Shown: positions 18,594 to 27,640, counted from the stretch's first letter. The stretch: 64,000 nucleotides of DNA from Gallalistipes aquisgranensis (GCF_014982715.1 NZ_JADCJY010000001.1:1-64000); one strand, 5' to 3'. Translations and numbers: made by a program. Notes: generated by a model from the letters alone, not told the origin.

Positions 18594-19307
18594 TTATTTC
18601 CGGTTGCGCAGAAATGTTTTGTAGACCATGAAGTGCTGTTCGATCGCCTGTTTGTAACCCTGTTCGTCGCCTGCCTTGATGAGCTCCAGCAGGTCGGAAT
18701 GGCTGACCAGCTTGCCTTGCCGCTCCAGTTCGATGTTGATCGGCTCGAAAGCCACCTTGAATTTGTCCTTGATGAAGGTCAGCACGGGATGGATGATCTC
18801 CTGGAATTCGGCGATGGTCCTGTTGCGGGTGATCTCGTAGAGTTTCGAGTGGAACATGTATTCGCTGATGAGCGGATATTCATTGTTGCTGAACACCTCC
18901 CCCATCCGTACGATCTTGTCCAGTTCGTCGATCTCCTCGGAGGTGATGTAATAGAAGATGTCGCTGCTGATCCCTACCTCCAGGGCCACCCGGAAATCGA
19001 GCAGGTCGAACAGTGTGTTTTCGCTCAGGATGCGTGGGTCGATCACCCGTTTCATGGCGCCCAGCAGGGTGGGTTCCTTGAGAATCATGCCCCGCCGCGT
19101 ACGCGTTTCGATCAGTCCCATCATCTTCAGACGGCTCAGCGCTTCCCGCAGGGCGCTGCGGCCCACGCCCAGCGCTCCAGCGAGTTCGATTTCGTTGGGA
19201 ATGACGCTGCCGACCCCCAGGTCGTTCGCCTTGAAGTAGTTGAGTAATTTGTCTTCGATCTGGTCGACCAGTGTGACCGGTTTGCTGTCGAGTTCCAAAC
19301 GATACAT
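18594..19307 (-). CDS. GntR-family regulator with FCD domain, probable sialic-acid regulator
   Basis: DNA-binding protein of the FadR/FCD subfamily, 237 residues. The N-terminal winged helix shows IPNEIELAGALGVGRSALREALSRLKMMGLIETRTRRG. The C-terminal all-helical FCD domain has likely metal-binding His residues in EYMFHSKLYE and EQHFMV, as in NanR and relatives. The reading frame stays open upstream to 19598, but the ATG at 19307 places the helix-turn-helix normally and leaves room for the promoter. Its own promoter carries the palindrome shared with the sialidase and the lyase/SusCD promoters, so it most likely represses all three until a sialic-acid-related ligand binds. The ligand is inferred from context only. 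Confidence 0.88.
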   Translation of the reverse strand: MYRLELDSKPVTLVDQIEDKLLNYFKANDLGVGSVIPNEIELAGALGVGRSALREALSRLKMMGLIETRTRRGMILKEPTLLGAMKRVIDPRILSENTLFDLLDFRVALEVGISSDIFYYITSEEIDELDKIVRMGEVFSNNEYPLISEYMFHSKLYEITRNRTIAEFQEIIHPVLTFIKDKFKVAFEPINIELERQGKLVSHSDLLELIKAGDEQGYKQAIEQHFMVYKTFLRNRK

Positions 19308-19330
19308 ATCGGTATGCGTTAAACGGGTTG

Positions 19331-19345
19331 ATTTGTCTGACAAAA
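19331..19345 (-). promoter_or_regulatory. Predicted GntR/FCD operator, autoregulatory
   Basis: ATTTGT-CTG-ACAAAA covers the start of the -7 box of the regulator promoter. The core TTTGTCTGACAAA (19332-19344) is a perfect inverted repeat around three central bases. Confidence 0.7.
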
Positions 19346-19370
19346 TTAGTGTTAATTTGTCGTTTTGCAA
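19341..19370 (-). promoter_or_regulatory. Promoter of the GntR/FCD regulator gene
   Basis: On the minus strand -33 TTG (19368-19370) and -7 TAATTTTG (19341-19348) are 19 bases apart. The leader to the chosen ATG (19307) would be about 25-30 bases, which supports that start. Confidence 0.75.
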
Positions 19371-19421
19371 TTTTTTCAGTGGAAATACATACATTTTCAG
19401 CGAATTTTCAACCAGATAAAT

Positions 19422-19460
19422 AAAGAGAGAGAATTCCGCATGATACGGAACTCTCTCTTT
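19422..19460 (-). terminator. Terminator of the nanA-susC-susD operon
   Basis: A stem of AAAGAGAGAG with CTCTCTCTTT plus an inner TTCCG/CGGAA, separated by two bulged bases. On the minus strand it is followed by a T-rich stretch (ATTTATCTGG). It lies 59 bases after the susD stop. Confidence 0.75.
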
Positions 19461-19518
19461 TGATTTGCCGACGATCCGGAATTTGCCAGACTGGAAATTC
19501 CCTTTCCGTCGTTCTGTT

Positions 19519-21102
19519 TTAGTACCCGGGATTCTGTTTGATGGAACCGTTGCGCAGGATTTCGTCGTTGGGAATCGGCAGCAACAGTCGCCATGCATCG
19601 ATTTTATCTCCGTAAATCACCTGGGAGAGCATGGTGTATACATTGGGGTATATCAACGGGTCGTAAGCGGGTTCCGTTTTGTAGAACTCCAGAAGAATAT
19701 CCGTGGCGTATTGGTCTCCCTGGCGTATCATGTCGAATAGCCGTTCGTTTTCAAATGCCAGTTCCAGCCGGCGTTCGTTCAGCACGGCTTCCTTCATGTC
19801 GCCTCCGAACATGGCGGTTATATCGTCGGTGTCCAGTTCCGGAGCCCCGGCCCGCCTGCGTACGTCGTTGATCAGGCCCAGAGCTTCGCCTTCGTTATAA
19901 TAGAGGCTGTTGGGATCGGCTTTGATTTCGGCTAACAGCAGGACGACATCAGCAAAGCGCAGTTCGGGCCAGTCCAGATAGCCGTCGTTCTCCTTGTCCA
20001 ACTGGTCGGTTTCGTATTTGCCGCTGCCGTCTGCTTTCAGTCTCAGTCCGACCATTTTGGGAGGATAGCGTTTGGGATAGTCCTGTCCTACGGTGGTCGA
20101 TGACGAAATCTCTCCGCAGGTGACCGGATAACGGCGGTCGAGCGTCACGTCGCTCGTTTCGGTGAAGGCGTCGCGCAGGCTGTTGGACCAGAAAACCAGA
20201 TTGCTCCCTTTCGTACCGCTGACCTCCTCGTGACCGCACAATGTGGAGAAGTTGTTTCCGATCCCCAGACCTCCACCCGTAAAGCGGATCGGGAAGAGAA
20301 TCTCCTCCTTGCCCTTAGTCGTTTCGAGGGTGGCGACGAAGACGTCTTCGTAATTGCCGGTGAGTTTGAACCCGCTGTGCAGATGAACGTCTTCGAGCAA
20401 CGGCTTGGCCAGGTCGTTTTTGTGCCATGTCATATATACCTTGCCGAGCAGTGCCTTGGCCGCCCACTGGTGGGCACGTCCGTAGGCGGGCTTGTAGCTG
20501 TTGCCCAGCGATTCGAACAGTTGGTAGGAGTCGCGCAAGTCGGCTTCGATCCTTGCGAACGTATCGTCCAGCGACGCGCGTCCGATTCCCTTTGCATCCT
20601 CACCCGAACTTACGGAGGTCGTGAGCAAAGGTACGCCGCCGAAATACCTGGCCAGCATGAAGTAGGCCCATCCGCGGAGGAATTTCATTTCGGCTTCGTA
20701 TTGCTTCCTTTCGTTTTCTTCGATCACCACATTCAGGTGTTCGAGCACCAGATTGGTTCGGTTGATCAGGTAATAGCACCCTCTCCAGATGGGGAGGATG
20801 TTGTCGTTGTTCGAACTGATGAGCAGCAGGGAGGGCGTGATGGCGTCGTAATTGGACGAAATGTTTTCCGTGTTGGGATAGGTGGCGTTATCGCTCCTGT
20901 TCTCGTTGATGAGCAGCTCTTTCGAACGGTGTATGGTGATCAGTTGGTTGTAGCAGCCGATGACGTTTCCCGCTATGTCTGACGGAGAGTCGTAGCTGTT
21001 TTCGATACTTTGTGTGTTGTACGGGATTTTGGTCAGAAAATCGTCGCAGGCGAGTGCCGAGAGACAGATTCCCAGCAATCCTATTTTTAAGATATTTTTC
21101 AT
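19519..21102 (-). CDS. SusD/RagB-family surface lipoprotein (sialic-acid locus)
   Basis: Outer-membrane glycan-binding lid protein that works with the SusC pore encoded just upstream. The lipoprotein signal ends in LSALAC (Cys19). The remaining 508 residues have the SusD pattern: an N-terminal DFLTKIPYN segment, a helical TPR-like core (EMKFLRGWAYFMLARYFGGVPLLT) and a C-terminal region LNERRLELAFENERLFDMIRQGD. It is 29 bases downstream of susC. The context (sialidase, N-acetylneuraminate lyase, shared operator) suggests it binds sialic acid or sialylated oligosaccharides. Confidence 0.93.
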   Translation of the reverse strand: MKNILKIGLLGICLSALACDDFLTKIPYNTQSIENSYDSPSDIAGNVIGCYNQLITIHRSKELLINENRSDNATYPNTENISSNYDAITPSLLLISSNNDNILPIWRGCYYLINRTNLVLEHLNVVIEENERKQYEAEMKFLRGWAYFMLARYFGGVPLLTTSVSSGEDAKGIGRASLDDTFARIEADLRDSYQLFESLGNSYKPAYGRAHQWAAKALLGKVYMTWHKNDLAKPLLEDVHLHSGFKLTGNYEDVFVATLETTKGKEEILFPIRFTGGGLGIGNNFSTLCGHEEVSGTKGSNLVFWSNSLRDAFTETSDVTLDRRYPVTCGEISSSTTVGQDYPKRYPPKMVGLRLKADGSGKYETDQLDKENDGYLDWPELRFADVVLLLAEIKADPNSLYYNEGEALGLINDVRRRAGAPELDTDDITAMFGGDMKEAVLNERRLELAFENERLFDMIRQGDQYATDILLEFYKTEPAYDPLIYPNVYTMLSQVIYGDKIDAWRLLLPIPNDEILRNGSIKQNPGY

Positions 21103-21131
21103 TGTCTAAAGTCTTATGATCGGTTAGCCTG

Positions 21132-24100
21132 TTAGAATTTGATGTCGATACCGGCCGAGAACGAACGCATCAGCGGTACGACCGTCATACGTTGTTCGAG
21201 GGCGAATCGGGAATCTTTGTTGGCCGACGCCCTGAATTCGGGGTTGATGCCGTTGTAGTCCTTGCTCATGAAGTAGAGCAGGTTGCGTCCCGATACGTAA
21301 ACGCGGATCTTGGTTTTGGGAATGCTGTATCCGATCGAAAGGTTACGCAGGGCTACGTAGGAGGCGTTTTCGATCAGGTAGTCCGTCGAGCCGATGAGAG
21401 CGTTGTTGTAGAACGGTTTCTCTCCGTGGAACTCGTCGACATAGGCGTTTTCCTGCATGTTTTTCAGGAAGTTTCCTCCGTAGAGGTTGGTCATATTCCA
21501 GACTTTCGCTCCGTGGGACCCCTGGAACATGAAACTGATGTCCACTCCGTAGAAACGGAACGTGTTGGACCAGCCCCATTCGCATTTGGGTGTCGATTGT
21601 CCGAGCCCTACGCGGTCGTCTTCGGTGATCTTGCCGTCGCCGTTGAGGTCCTGAACCTTCGAATCGCCCAGAACGTTGTTCGGCAGGGCCAGTCCTGCAT
21701 CTTTGGCCGCCTGCAGTTCGGAGGGTGACCGCCAGATTTCGTTCGTCATTTTGTATCCGTAATATTCGCCCAGCGGCCGGCCGATCTGCAGCTGGTAGAT
21801 CGCATCCTTGTAGCCGGTGAACGTTTCCCTCTGTTGGCCTCCGTAATCCAGCAGGTGGGTGCTGGAGGCGGAGAAGTTGGCGGTCATCGTCCAGACGAAA
21901 TTCTTACGTTCGATGTTGACCGTATTCAGTTCGATCTCCACGCCCTGGTTCCGCATTTTGCCGATGTTGGCCCATTCGTTTGCATAGCCCGATATGTAAG
22001 GGGTGGGGACCTGAAGCAGCAGGGCCTGCGTTTTCGAACGGTAAACGTCTACGTTCAACTGGATGCGGTTGCGGAGGAAGCCTGCCGAAATTCCGATGTT
22101 GCCCGAGTTGGTCTGTTCCCATCCGATTTCGGAGTTGCCCAGCGTAGCGGCCGGGGCGTATCCGTCAAGTACGTCGCCGTCCATCGGGTAGAGGACCTTG
22201 TTGACTTTCGTGATATAGGAATATTTGGTGATGGCATTGTTCCCGGAGACGCCGTACGATGCCCGGAGTTTCAGGTCGGAGAGCCACGATACGTTCCGCA
22301 GGAAAGGTTCCTCTTTCAGACGCCATGCGGCCGAAACCGAGGGGAAGCTACCCCATCGTTTGCCGGAGCCGAACATCGAACTGCCGTCGGCCCGGAATAC
22401 GCCCGAGAGGATATACTTGTCCTTGAAATTGTAGTTCAGCCGGAAGAACGTGGAGACGAGAGTCTCTTCCTCGCGGTTGCTGGTCGTGGATTTTGCCACG
22501 ATCAGCCCTGCGTAATTGAGGGTGCGGATGTCGTCTATCGGGAAGTCGTCACCCATCGCCTGCAGGGTTTCGTACATGCCCGACTCTACCGACAGACCTG
22601 CCATGGCGTCCAGATGGTGGTTGCCCAGTTTCAGCTTGTAGGTGAGGTAGTTCTCGTTGACGATGTTCGACCGGATGGCCTGGCTGTATGTGGCCGATCC
22701 GTCGCCGGAGGTCTGCTTGCCTTTGCTGTTCGAATAGGAACCTTTCCACTTGTCGGTTTTGTTGGAGCGGACATTGGCGCCCAGCGTGGTGCGGAATGTC
22801 AGCCCCTTGATGATATTCCACGTTACCCCGAGGTTTCCGTTGAGGGCGTACTCTTTGCGCAGGTCTTCCGAATCCATGGCCAGCGCGTAGGAGGTGATGT
22901 CGCCCGTGCCCGAATAGGTGGAGATGGGAATCGTCTTGCCTTTGCTGTCATAGACGAAGTCGGTCATGTCGTCGTTGAGCAGGACGATGTTCCTGAAGTC
23001 GCGGCTTTTGATGTAGTCGCCCAATTTTACGTCGGCGGGAACCCCCTGTTTGCCGGGCGTCATCATCTTCAGCGTTCTCGCGTCGTGGGTGAGCGGATGA
23101 GCCAGCCAGCGCAGGGCGCCTCCGAGCTGGGCGGCCGAGCTGACGTTCGTCTTCTTGTAACGCGGATTCAGTTTCAGGTCTACTTTTACTTTCGGGTGCA
23201 CCTGAGCCTGGATATTGGCCGATACGGAAATGGACTGGTTGTCGTTTTTGATCATGACGCCCGATTCGTTGGCGTATGCGGCCGAGAGGTAGTAGTTGAT
23301 CTTGTCGCTTCCGCCCTGGGCGCTCAGCGTCACCTTGTGGGAATAACCGGTCTGGGTAACCGAACGCTGCGGGTCGGCGGCTCCTGTCAGCTGGTTCAGC
23401 CGGGCCATTTGGGCGTAACCGGCTCCGTTTTTGTCATAGACCGTTCCGGTCGCGGGGTTGAGTTCGGTCGTGAACCATTTGTCGAACGGAATGAATGTTT
23501 TTCCGTTGGGGGCTTTGTTGAACGAGCCGTCCTCGTTGATCCCGTTGGGAATCTCCATCCCCTCGCTCAGGTAACCGGTTTCCCAGGGGTAGAGTACGTT
23601 CTTCCGGTAGTACAGGTCCGCGTACTCCTCCAGCGTGTAGGTGTCGTAGTATTTCAGAACATTGGTGACGCCGGTCTGGTATTTGACATTGAACTGGGTT
23701 TTGGATTTCGATCCCTTTTTCGTCGTGATCATGATGACACCGGGTGCTCCGCGCGAACCGTAGATGGCGGTCGAGGCGGCATCTTTCAGCACCTCGATAT
23801 TCTCGATGTCGTTTACGTTCACGTCGCTGAGGCTTCCTCCCTCGATGGGCAGTCCGTCGATTACCAGGAGCGGGCTGCTGCTGGCGCTGAACGAGGAGTT
23901 GCCGCGGATATGGATTTCTGCGTCGAGACCGACCTGTCCTTCGACATCCTGTACCATCATACCGGCCATACGTCCCTGCAACAGCTTGTCGAGACCGTCG
24001 GCGGGGATTTCATCCAGTTTGTAGCTTTCGGGATTGAGCGACGAGGCGGCGCCCGCGAAGTGGGCCCGTTTCTGGGTGCCGTAACCGACCACCACCACGT

Positions 24101-24443
24101 CCTCCACGGTCATGGCGTCGGCCTGCATCTGCATGTTGACCGTCGTCTGGCCGGGGCGGACGGCGACTTTCTGCGTTTTGTAGCCGATGAACGAGAAGAC
24201 CAGCGTGTCTCCTTTCTGGACGGCGATGGTGAACTCGCCTTTTCCTCCGGAGATGGTTCCCGTGGATTTTCCCTGGACGAGGATCGTGACCCCGGCCATC
24301 GGAGCCTTGTTCTCGTCGGTGATCTTTCCGGATACCTTCGTCTGAGCGAATGAGGGTCCGTGGCACAGCATGAGCAGGGCGATCAGAAGTGTCGCCAGCG
24401 GAAATCCTCCGTGCCTTCTGTGTGATGCGTAGCGTTTGTTCAT
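21132..24443 (-). CDS. SusC/RagA-family TonB-dependent outer-membrane transporter (sialic-acid locus)
   Basis: 1103-residue TonB-linked pore for oligosaccharide uptake. After the signal peptide (about 1-33) comes a carboxypeptidase-D-like regulatory domain (KVSGKITDENKAPMAGVTIL), then a plug with VEDVVVVGYGTQKR and the SusC hallmark VLKDAASTAIYGSRGAPGVI. A 22-strand-type barrel follows and ends in an aromatic-terminated strand GIDIKF. It is second in the operon nanA-susC-susD (30 bases after nanA). The import substrate, sialic acid or sialoglycan fragments, is inferred from neighbours. Confidence 0.94.
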   Translation of the reverse strand: MNKRYASHRRHGGFPLATLLIALLMLCHGPSFAQTKVSGKITDENKAPMAGVTILVQGKSTGTISGGKGEFTIAVQKGDTLVFSFIGYKTQKVAVRPGQTTVNMQMQADAMTVEDVVVVGYGTQKRAHFAGAASSLNPESYKLDEIPADGLDKLLQGRMAGMMVQDVEGQVGLDAEIHIRGNSSFSASSSPLLVIDGLPIEGGSLSDVNVNDIENIEVLKDAASTAIYGSRGAPGVIMITTKKGSKSKTQFNVKYQTGVTNVLKYYDTYTLEEYADLYYRKNVLYPWETGYLSEGMEIPNGINEDGSFNKAPNGKTFIPFDKWFTTELNPATGTVYDKNGAGYAQMARLNQLTGAADPQRSVTQTGYSHKVTLSAQGGSDKINYYLSAAYANESGVMIKNDNQSISVSANIQAQVHPKVKVDLKLNPRYKKTNVSSAAQLGGALRWLAHPLTHDARTLKMMTPGKQGVPADVKLGDYIKSRDFRNIVLLNDDMTDFVYDSKGKTIPISTYSGTGDITSYALAMDSEDLRKEYALNGNLGVTWNIIKGLTFRTTLGANVRSNKTDKWKGSYSNSKGKQTSGDGSATYSQAIRSNIVNENYLTYKLKLGNHHLDAMAGLSVESGMYETLQAMGDDFPIDDIRTLNYAGLIVAKSTTSNREEETLVSTFFRLNYNFKDKYILSGVFRADGSSMFGSGKRWGSFPSVSAAWRLKEEPFLRNVSWLSDLKLRASYGVSGNNAITKYSYITKVNKVLYPMDGDVLDGYAPAATLGNSEIGWEQTNSGNIGISAGFLRNRIQLNVDVYRSKTQALLLQVPTPYISGYANEWANIGKMRNQGVEIELNTVNIERKNFVWTMTANFSASSTHLLDYGGQQRETFTGYKDAIYQLQIGRPLGEYYGYKMTNEIWRSPSELQAAKDAGLALPNNVLGDSKVQDLNGDGKITEDDRVGLGQSTPKCEWGWSNTFRFYGVDISFMFQGSHGAKVWNMTNLYGGNFLKNMQENAYVDEFHGEKPFYNNALIGSTDYLIENASYVALRNLSIGYSIPKTKIRVYVSGRNLLYFMSKDYNGINPEFRASANKDSRFALEQRMTVVPLMRSFSAGIDIKF

Positions 24444-24473
24444 TGGTTTGGGGTTTAGGTTGTTATTCGGATA

Positions 24474-25391
24474 TTATTTCTGGAGAGAGAAAAAGTCGAT
24501 GTTCTCCAGTTCTTTGCGGAGTGTTTCCAGTTCGTTTTCCCCCCAGGGGGCGAGGGGACGGCGGCAGGTGCCGCACTCGATGCCGAGCAGGTTCATGATG
24601 GCCTTGCCTCCGCGGACTCCTCCGCCGTGGCGGATGATGATTTTCACCACCTCGACCGAGATCATCTGCAGGCGCCGGGCCTCTTCCAGATCGCCTTTCT
24701 CCACGCACTCCATGATGCGCAGGTAGACGGGGGCGATATAATTATAGGTACTTCCCACGCCGGCTTTCGCTCCGAGGGCCAGTCCCGCCAGCAGGATTTC
24801 GTCGAAACCGTGCAGGACTTCGAACCGGCCTTCCTCCAGATTCAGCAGTGCCTGCATCTCCATCAGGTTGTTGTGGGTGTATTTCACTCCGGCCAGGTTG
24901 GGAATGGTCTCGCCGCCCAGTCGGAGGAATTCCTCTACGTCGATCGAAACGCCGGTCATGGAGGGCATGTGGTAGTAGAAGAAGGGAAGGGCGGGTGCGG
25001 CCGCTGCCACCGGCACGAAGAAATCGACCAGTTCGCGGGCCGAGGCCGGTTTGAAGAAGAACGGGGACATGGCCGCCGTGGCATAAGCCCCGATCCGTTG
25101 GGCATGGGCGGCCAGTTCGCGCGACTGGGGGATGCAGTTCCCGCCGACGTGGACGATCACTTTGAGCCGCCCGGCCGCTGCGGCGACCCATCTTTCGGCG
25201 ATCCGTTTGCGCTCGTCGGTAGTCAGAGAGGCCGATTCGCCCGTGGTTCCGCAGATGAATACACCGGAGATGCCCTGTGAGATCAGGAATTCAGCATATT
25301 TGTCGATCGACGGACAATTTACTTCGCCCTGGGCGTCGAATGGAGTGAACGGTGCGGCGATCAGGCCGCGGAGTGTGTGGTTTGCTTTCAT
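24474..25391 (-). CDS. nanA: N-acetylneuraminate lyase
   Basis: Class I aldolase splitting N-acetylneuraminate into N-acetylmannosamine and pyruvate. The 305-residue TIM barrel has GTTGES (48-53), catalytic Tyr140 in FFYYHMP and Schiff-base Lys170 in GVKYTHNN, close to Tyr137 and Lys165 of E. coli NanA. YTHNN after the lysine is more like the lyase than dihydrodipicolinate synthase. It is first in the operon with susC and susD, behind a promoter with the shared palindrome. I see no epimerase or ManNAc kinase gene in the window, so the later steps must be encoded elsewhere. Confidence 0.92.
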   Translation of the reverse strand: MKANHTLRGLIAAPFTPFDAQGEVNCPSIDKYAEFLISQGISGVFICGTTGESASLTTDERKRIAERWVAAAAGRLKVIVHVGGNCIPQSRELAAHAQRIGAYATAAMSPFFFKPASARELVDFFVPVAAAAPALPFFYYHMPSMTGVSIDVEEFLRLGGETIPNLAGVKYTHNNLMEMQALLNLEEGRFEVLHGFDEILLAGLALGAKAGVGSTYNYIAPVYLRIMECVEKGDLEEARRLQMISVEVVKIIIRHGGGVRGGKAIMNLLGIECGTCRRPLAPWGENELETLRKELENIDFFSLQK

Positions 25392-25444
25392 GTGTTCGGG
25401 TAGTTGGATAATATTCGGTGCCGGTTTTTAATATTATTAATATT

Positions 25445-25459
25445 ATTTGTGTGACAAAT
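25445..25459 (-). promoter_or_regulatory. Predicted GntR/FCD operator, nanA-susCD promoter
   Basis: ATTTGT-GTG-ACAAAT has perfect 6-base arms. It overlaps the -7 box of the nanA promoter in the same phase as at the sialidase and regulator promoters. Confidence 0.72.
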
Positions 25460-25486
25460 AAACTGAATATATTTTTAATATGCAAA
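25455..25486 (-). promoter_or_regulatory. nanA-susC-susD operon promoter
   Basis: On the minus strand -33 TTTG (25483-25486) and -7 TTTATTTG (25455-25462, one mismatch to TAnnTTTG) are 20 bases apart. The leader would be about 57 bases. A competing full -7 match, TACATTTG at 25483-25490, has no -33. Confidence 0.6.
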
Positions 25487-25706
25487 TGTAAAATAGATAT
25501 TTTCAAGAAAAACGGATGGTTTTTCCTGGTTCCGGCCGATTTTTCTGTATGGAGAATTTTGCGGAAGAGTTTCGGACGGGAGTGTGCGGGCAGACGGATC
25601 GCTTTTTGTGGACGGTGGACCGTCCCGGGTGAAAGGAGTGCGGGCAATGGATGGCGGCTTCTCGGTCTGGTGCCGGTAGAAGGGGCGCGTACGGACGGTC
25701 CGGCAG

Positions 25707-25760
25707 GAACCGTTTTTTTACGGTTCACCCCCGCCGAAATCCGTTCCGGCGGGGGTGAAC
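25707..25760 (-). terminator. Hairpin pair downstream of ahcY
   Basis: A perfect 14-bp stem GTTCACCCCCGCCG (25723-25736) with 25747-25760 and a 10-base loop follows the ahcY stop on the minus strand. A second, 7-bp stem (GAACCGT 25707-25713 with 25720-25726) shares four bases with it, so the two cannot fully form together. There is no U run in the ahcY transcript. Confidence 0.6.
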
Positions 25761-25809
25761 TGTGTTTTGCGGGCCTTGTCGGACCTTCTTTTCCGATGCG
25801 GAAGCAGGA

Positions 25810-27228
25810 TCAGTACCGGTAGTGTTCCGCCTTGTAGGGGCCTTCGGGTTTGACGCCGATGTAATCGGCCTGTTTTTGTGTCAGTTTCGTGAGTTTGACG
25901 CCGATATTGGCCAGGTGCAGACGGGCGACCTCCTCGTCGAGGTGTTTGGGCAGCCGGGTGACATCGACGGGCAGCCGGTCGCGGTTGTTCCACAGCTCCA
26001 TCTGTGCCAGCGTCTGGTTGGTGAAGGAGTTGCTCATCACGAACGAAGGGTGGCCCGTGGCGCAGCCCAGGTTGACGAGCCGTCCTTCGGCCAGTACGAA
26101 GATGGAGTGGCCGTCGGGGAAGGTGTATTTGTCCACCTGCGGTTTGATGTTGGTCTTCACGACCCCCGGACAGGTTTCGAGACGGTCCATCTGGATTTCG
26201 TTGTCGAAATGGCCGATATTGCAGACGATCGCCTGGTCGAGCATGCCCTGCATGTGTTCCAGTGTGATGACGTCGCAGTTGCCGGTGGTGGTGACGTAGA
26301 TGTTGCCTTCGCCGAGCGCCTCCTCGACGGTCTTCACTTCGAATCCCTCCATGGCGGCCTGGAGGGCGCAGATCGGGTCGATTTCGGTGACGATCACTCG
26401 GGCTCCGTAGGAACGCATGCTGCGGGAGCATCCTTTGCCCACGTCGCCGTAGCCGCACACGACCACCACTTTCCCGGCGATCATCACGTCGGTCGCCCGC
26501 TTGATGCCATCGGCCAGCGATTCGCGACAACCGTACAGATTGTCGAACTTGCTTTTGGTGACCGAATCGTTCACGTTGATGGCCGGTACGAGCAGTTCTC
26601 CCCGCTCCTGCATCTGGTAGAGACGGTGTACGCCCGTGGTGGTCTCCTCCGATACCCCTTTCCATCCGGCCACCGTGCGGTGCCATTTGCCGGGGTCTTC
26701 CGACAGCAGAGTGCGGAGCGTGTCCAGAATGACGGCCTCCTCGTGGCTGCCGGGTGCGACGTCCAGCGTCGCGGCATCGTTCTCGGCGGCATATCCCTTA
26801 TGAATCAGGAGTGTGGCGTCGCCGCCGTCGTCCACTACGAGGTTGGGGCCTTTGCCGCCCGGGAAACTGAGTGCCTGGGCGGTGCACCACCAGTATTCTT
26901 CCAGCGATTCGCCCTTCCAGGCGAAAACGGGTACGCCCGCCCGGGCGATGGCTGCGGCGGCGTGGTCCTGCGTGGAGAAGATGTTGCAGCTGCACCAGCG
27001 CACTTCGGCGCCCAGTTCGACGAGTGTCTCGATCAGCACGGCGGTCTGGATGGTCATGTGGAGCGACCCCATGATACGGGCTCCCGCCAGCGGTTTTTCG
27101 GCGGCATATTTTCGGCGCACGGCCATCAGGCCGGGCATCTCTTTTTCAGCGATCTCGATCTCCTTGCGGCCCCACTCGGCCAATTCGATGTCTGCCACTT
27201 TGTAGGGCAGGGTTTCGTCTATGAACAT
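25810..27228 (-). CDS. ahcY: Adenosylhomocysteinase
   Basis: Hydrolyses S-adenosylhomocysteine to adenosine and homocysteine in the methyl cycle, using tightly bound NAD. The 472 residues include the [16 protein letters not shown] region, [14 protein letters not shown], the NAD-fold [10 protein letters not shown] and the C-terminal [13 protein letters not shown] typical of the family. The frame is open to 27462, but the ATG at 27228 ([20 protein letters not shown]) matches the family N terminus; the extra upstream residues are Arg/Gly-rich and lie over ribF. It starts 14 bases after the riboflavin kinase gene and is probably co-transcribed. Confidence 0.96.
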   Translation of the reverse strand: MFIDETLPYKVADIELAEWGRKEIEIAEKEMPGLMAVRRKYAAEKPLAGARIMGSLHMTIQTAVLIETLVELGAEVRWCSCNIFSTQDHAAAAIARAGVPVFAWKGESLEEYWWCTAQALSFPGGKGPNLVVDDGGDATLLIHKGYAAENDAATLDVAPGSHEEAVILDTLRTLLSEDPGKWHRTVAGWKGVSEETTTGVHRLYQMQERGELLVPAINVNDSVTKSKFDNLYGCRESLADGIKRATDVMIAGKVVVVCGYGDVGKGCSRSMRSYGARVIVTEIDPICALQAAMEGFEVKTVEEALGEGNIYVTTTGNCDVITLEHMQGMLDQAIVCNIGHFDNEIQMDRLETCPGVVKTNIKPQVDKYTFPDGHSIFVLAEGRLVNLGCATGHPSFVMSNSFTNQTLAQMELWNNRDRLPVDVTRLPKHLDEEVARLHLANIGVKLTKLTQKQADYIGVKPEGPYKAEHYRY

Positions 27229-27242
27229 AGTCGGTATGCGGT

Positions 27243-27608
27243 TTAAAGTTTCTTCATGACGGTTTCGCGGTCGAGGGCGATCTGGCTGCGGAGCGCCTCG
27301 AAGGAGTCGAACCTCCGTTCGGGGCGGATGAATTCGAGCAGTTCCACTGCGATGGTCTGTCCGTACAGGTCGCCTTCGAACCCTATCAGGTTGGCCTCCA
27401 GCACCCGTGCCCCGCTGCCTGCCACCGAGGGCTTGCGGCCCAGGTTGACCACGGCGTCCCATGTGCGCCCTGCGGCCTCCACCCGGGCCCGGTAGACCCC
27501 GTTGGCGGCCTCCAGCGATTCGTCGACCCGGATATTGGCGGTCGGAAACCCGAGCCGGCGCCCTATCTTGTTTCCCCCGACGACCTCTCCCCGGATGATC
27601 TTTTCCAT
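27243..27608 (-). CDS. Single-domain riboflavin kinase
   Basis: 121-residue protein equal to the C-terminal flavokinase half of bacterial RibF, making FMN from riboflavin and ATP. Motifs are [15 protein letters not shown] with the Pro-Thr-Ala-Asn Mg/ATP site, [30 protein letters not shown] and a final [14 protein letters not shown] helix. The N-terminal FAD-synthetase (adenylyltransferase) domain is absent. The ATG at 27608 follows a -7 box by about 33 bases and no upstream coding continues into it, so it is not an obvious truncation. A full RibF may exist elsewhere in the genome. Confidence 0.85.
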   Translation of the reverse strand: MEKIIRGEVVGGNKIGRRLGFPTANIRVDESLEAANGVYRARVEAAGRTWDAVVNLGRKPSVAGSGARVLEANLIGFEGDLYGQTIAVELLEFIRPERRFDSFEALRSQIALDRETVMKKL

Positions 27609-27640
27609 GGCGTGTTGCGATTGGTTTTAAAATTGCGGGT

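Larger units (their letters stand above)
25392..25809. other. Intergenic region nanA / ahcY
   Basis: 418 bases. The AT-rich left end (25392-25510) carries the nanA promoter and operator. The middle (25510-25700) shows nothing recognisable. The right end has the hairpins at 25707-25760. Confidence 0.6.

Noticed and set aside
24474-25391. Dihydrodipicolinate synthase
   Set aside because: Same fold, but the sequence after the Schiff-base lysine and the sialidase/SusCD context favour N-acetylneuraminate lyase.
25483-25490. TACATTTG as the nanA -7 box
   Set aside because: It is a full -7 match, but no -33 lies upstream of it. The alternative at 25455-25462 has a -33 at 20 bases and the operator in the same place as the other two promoters.
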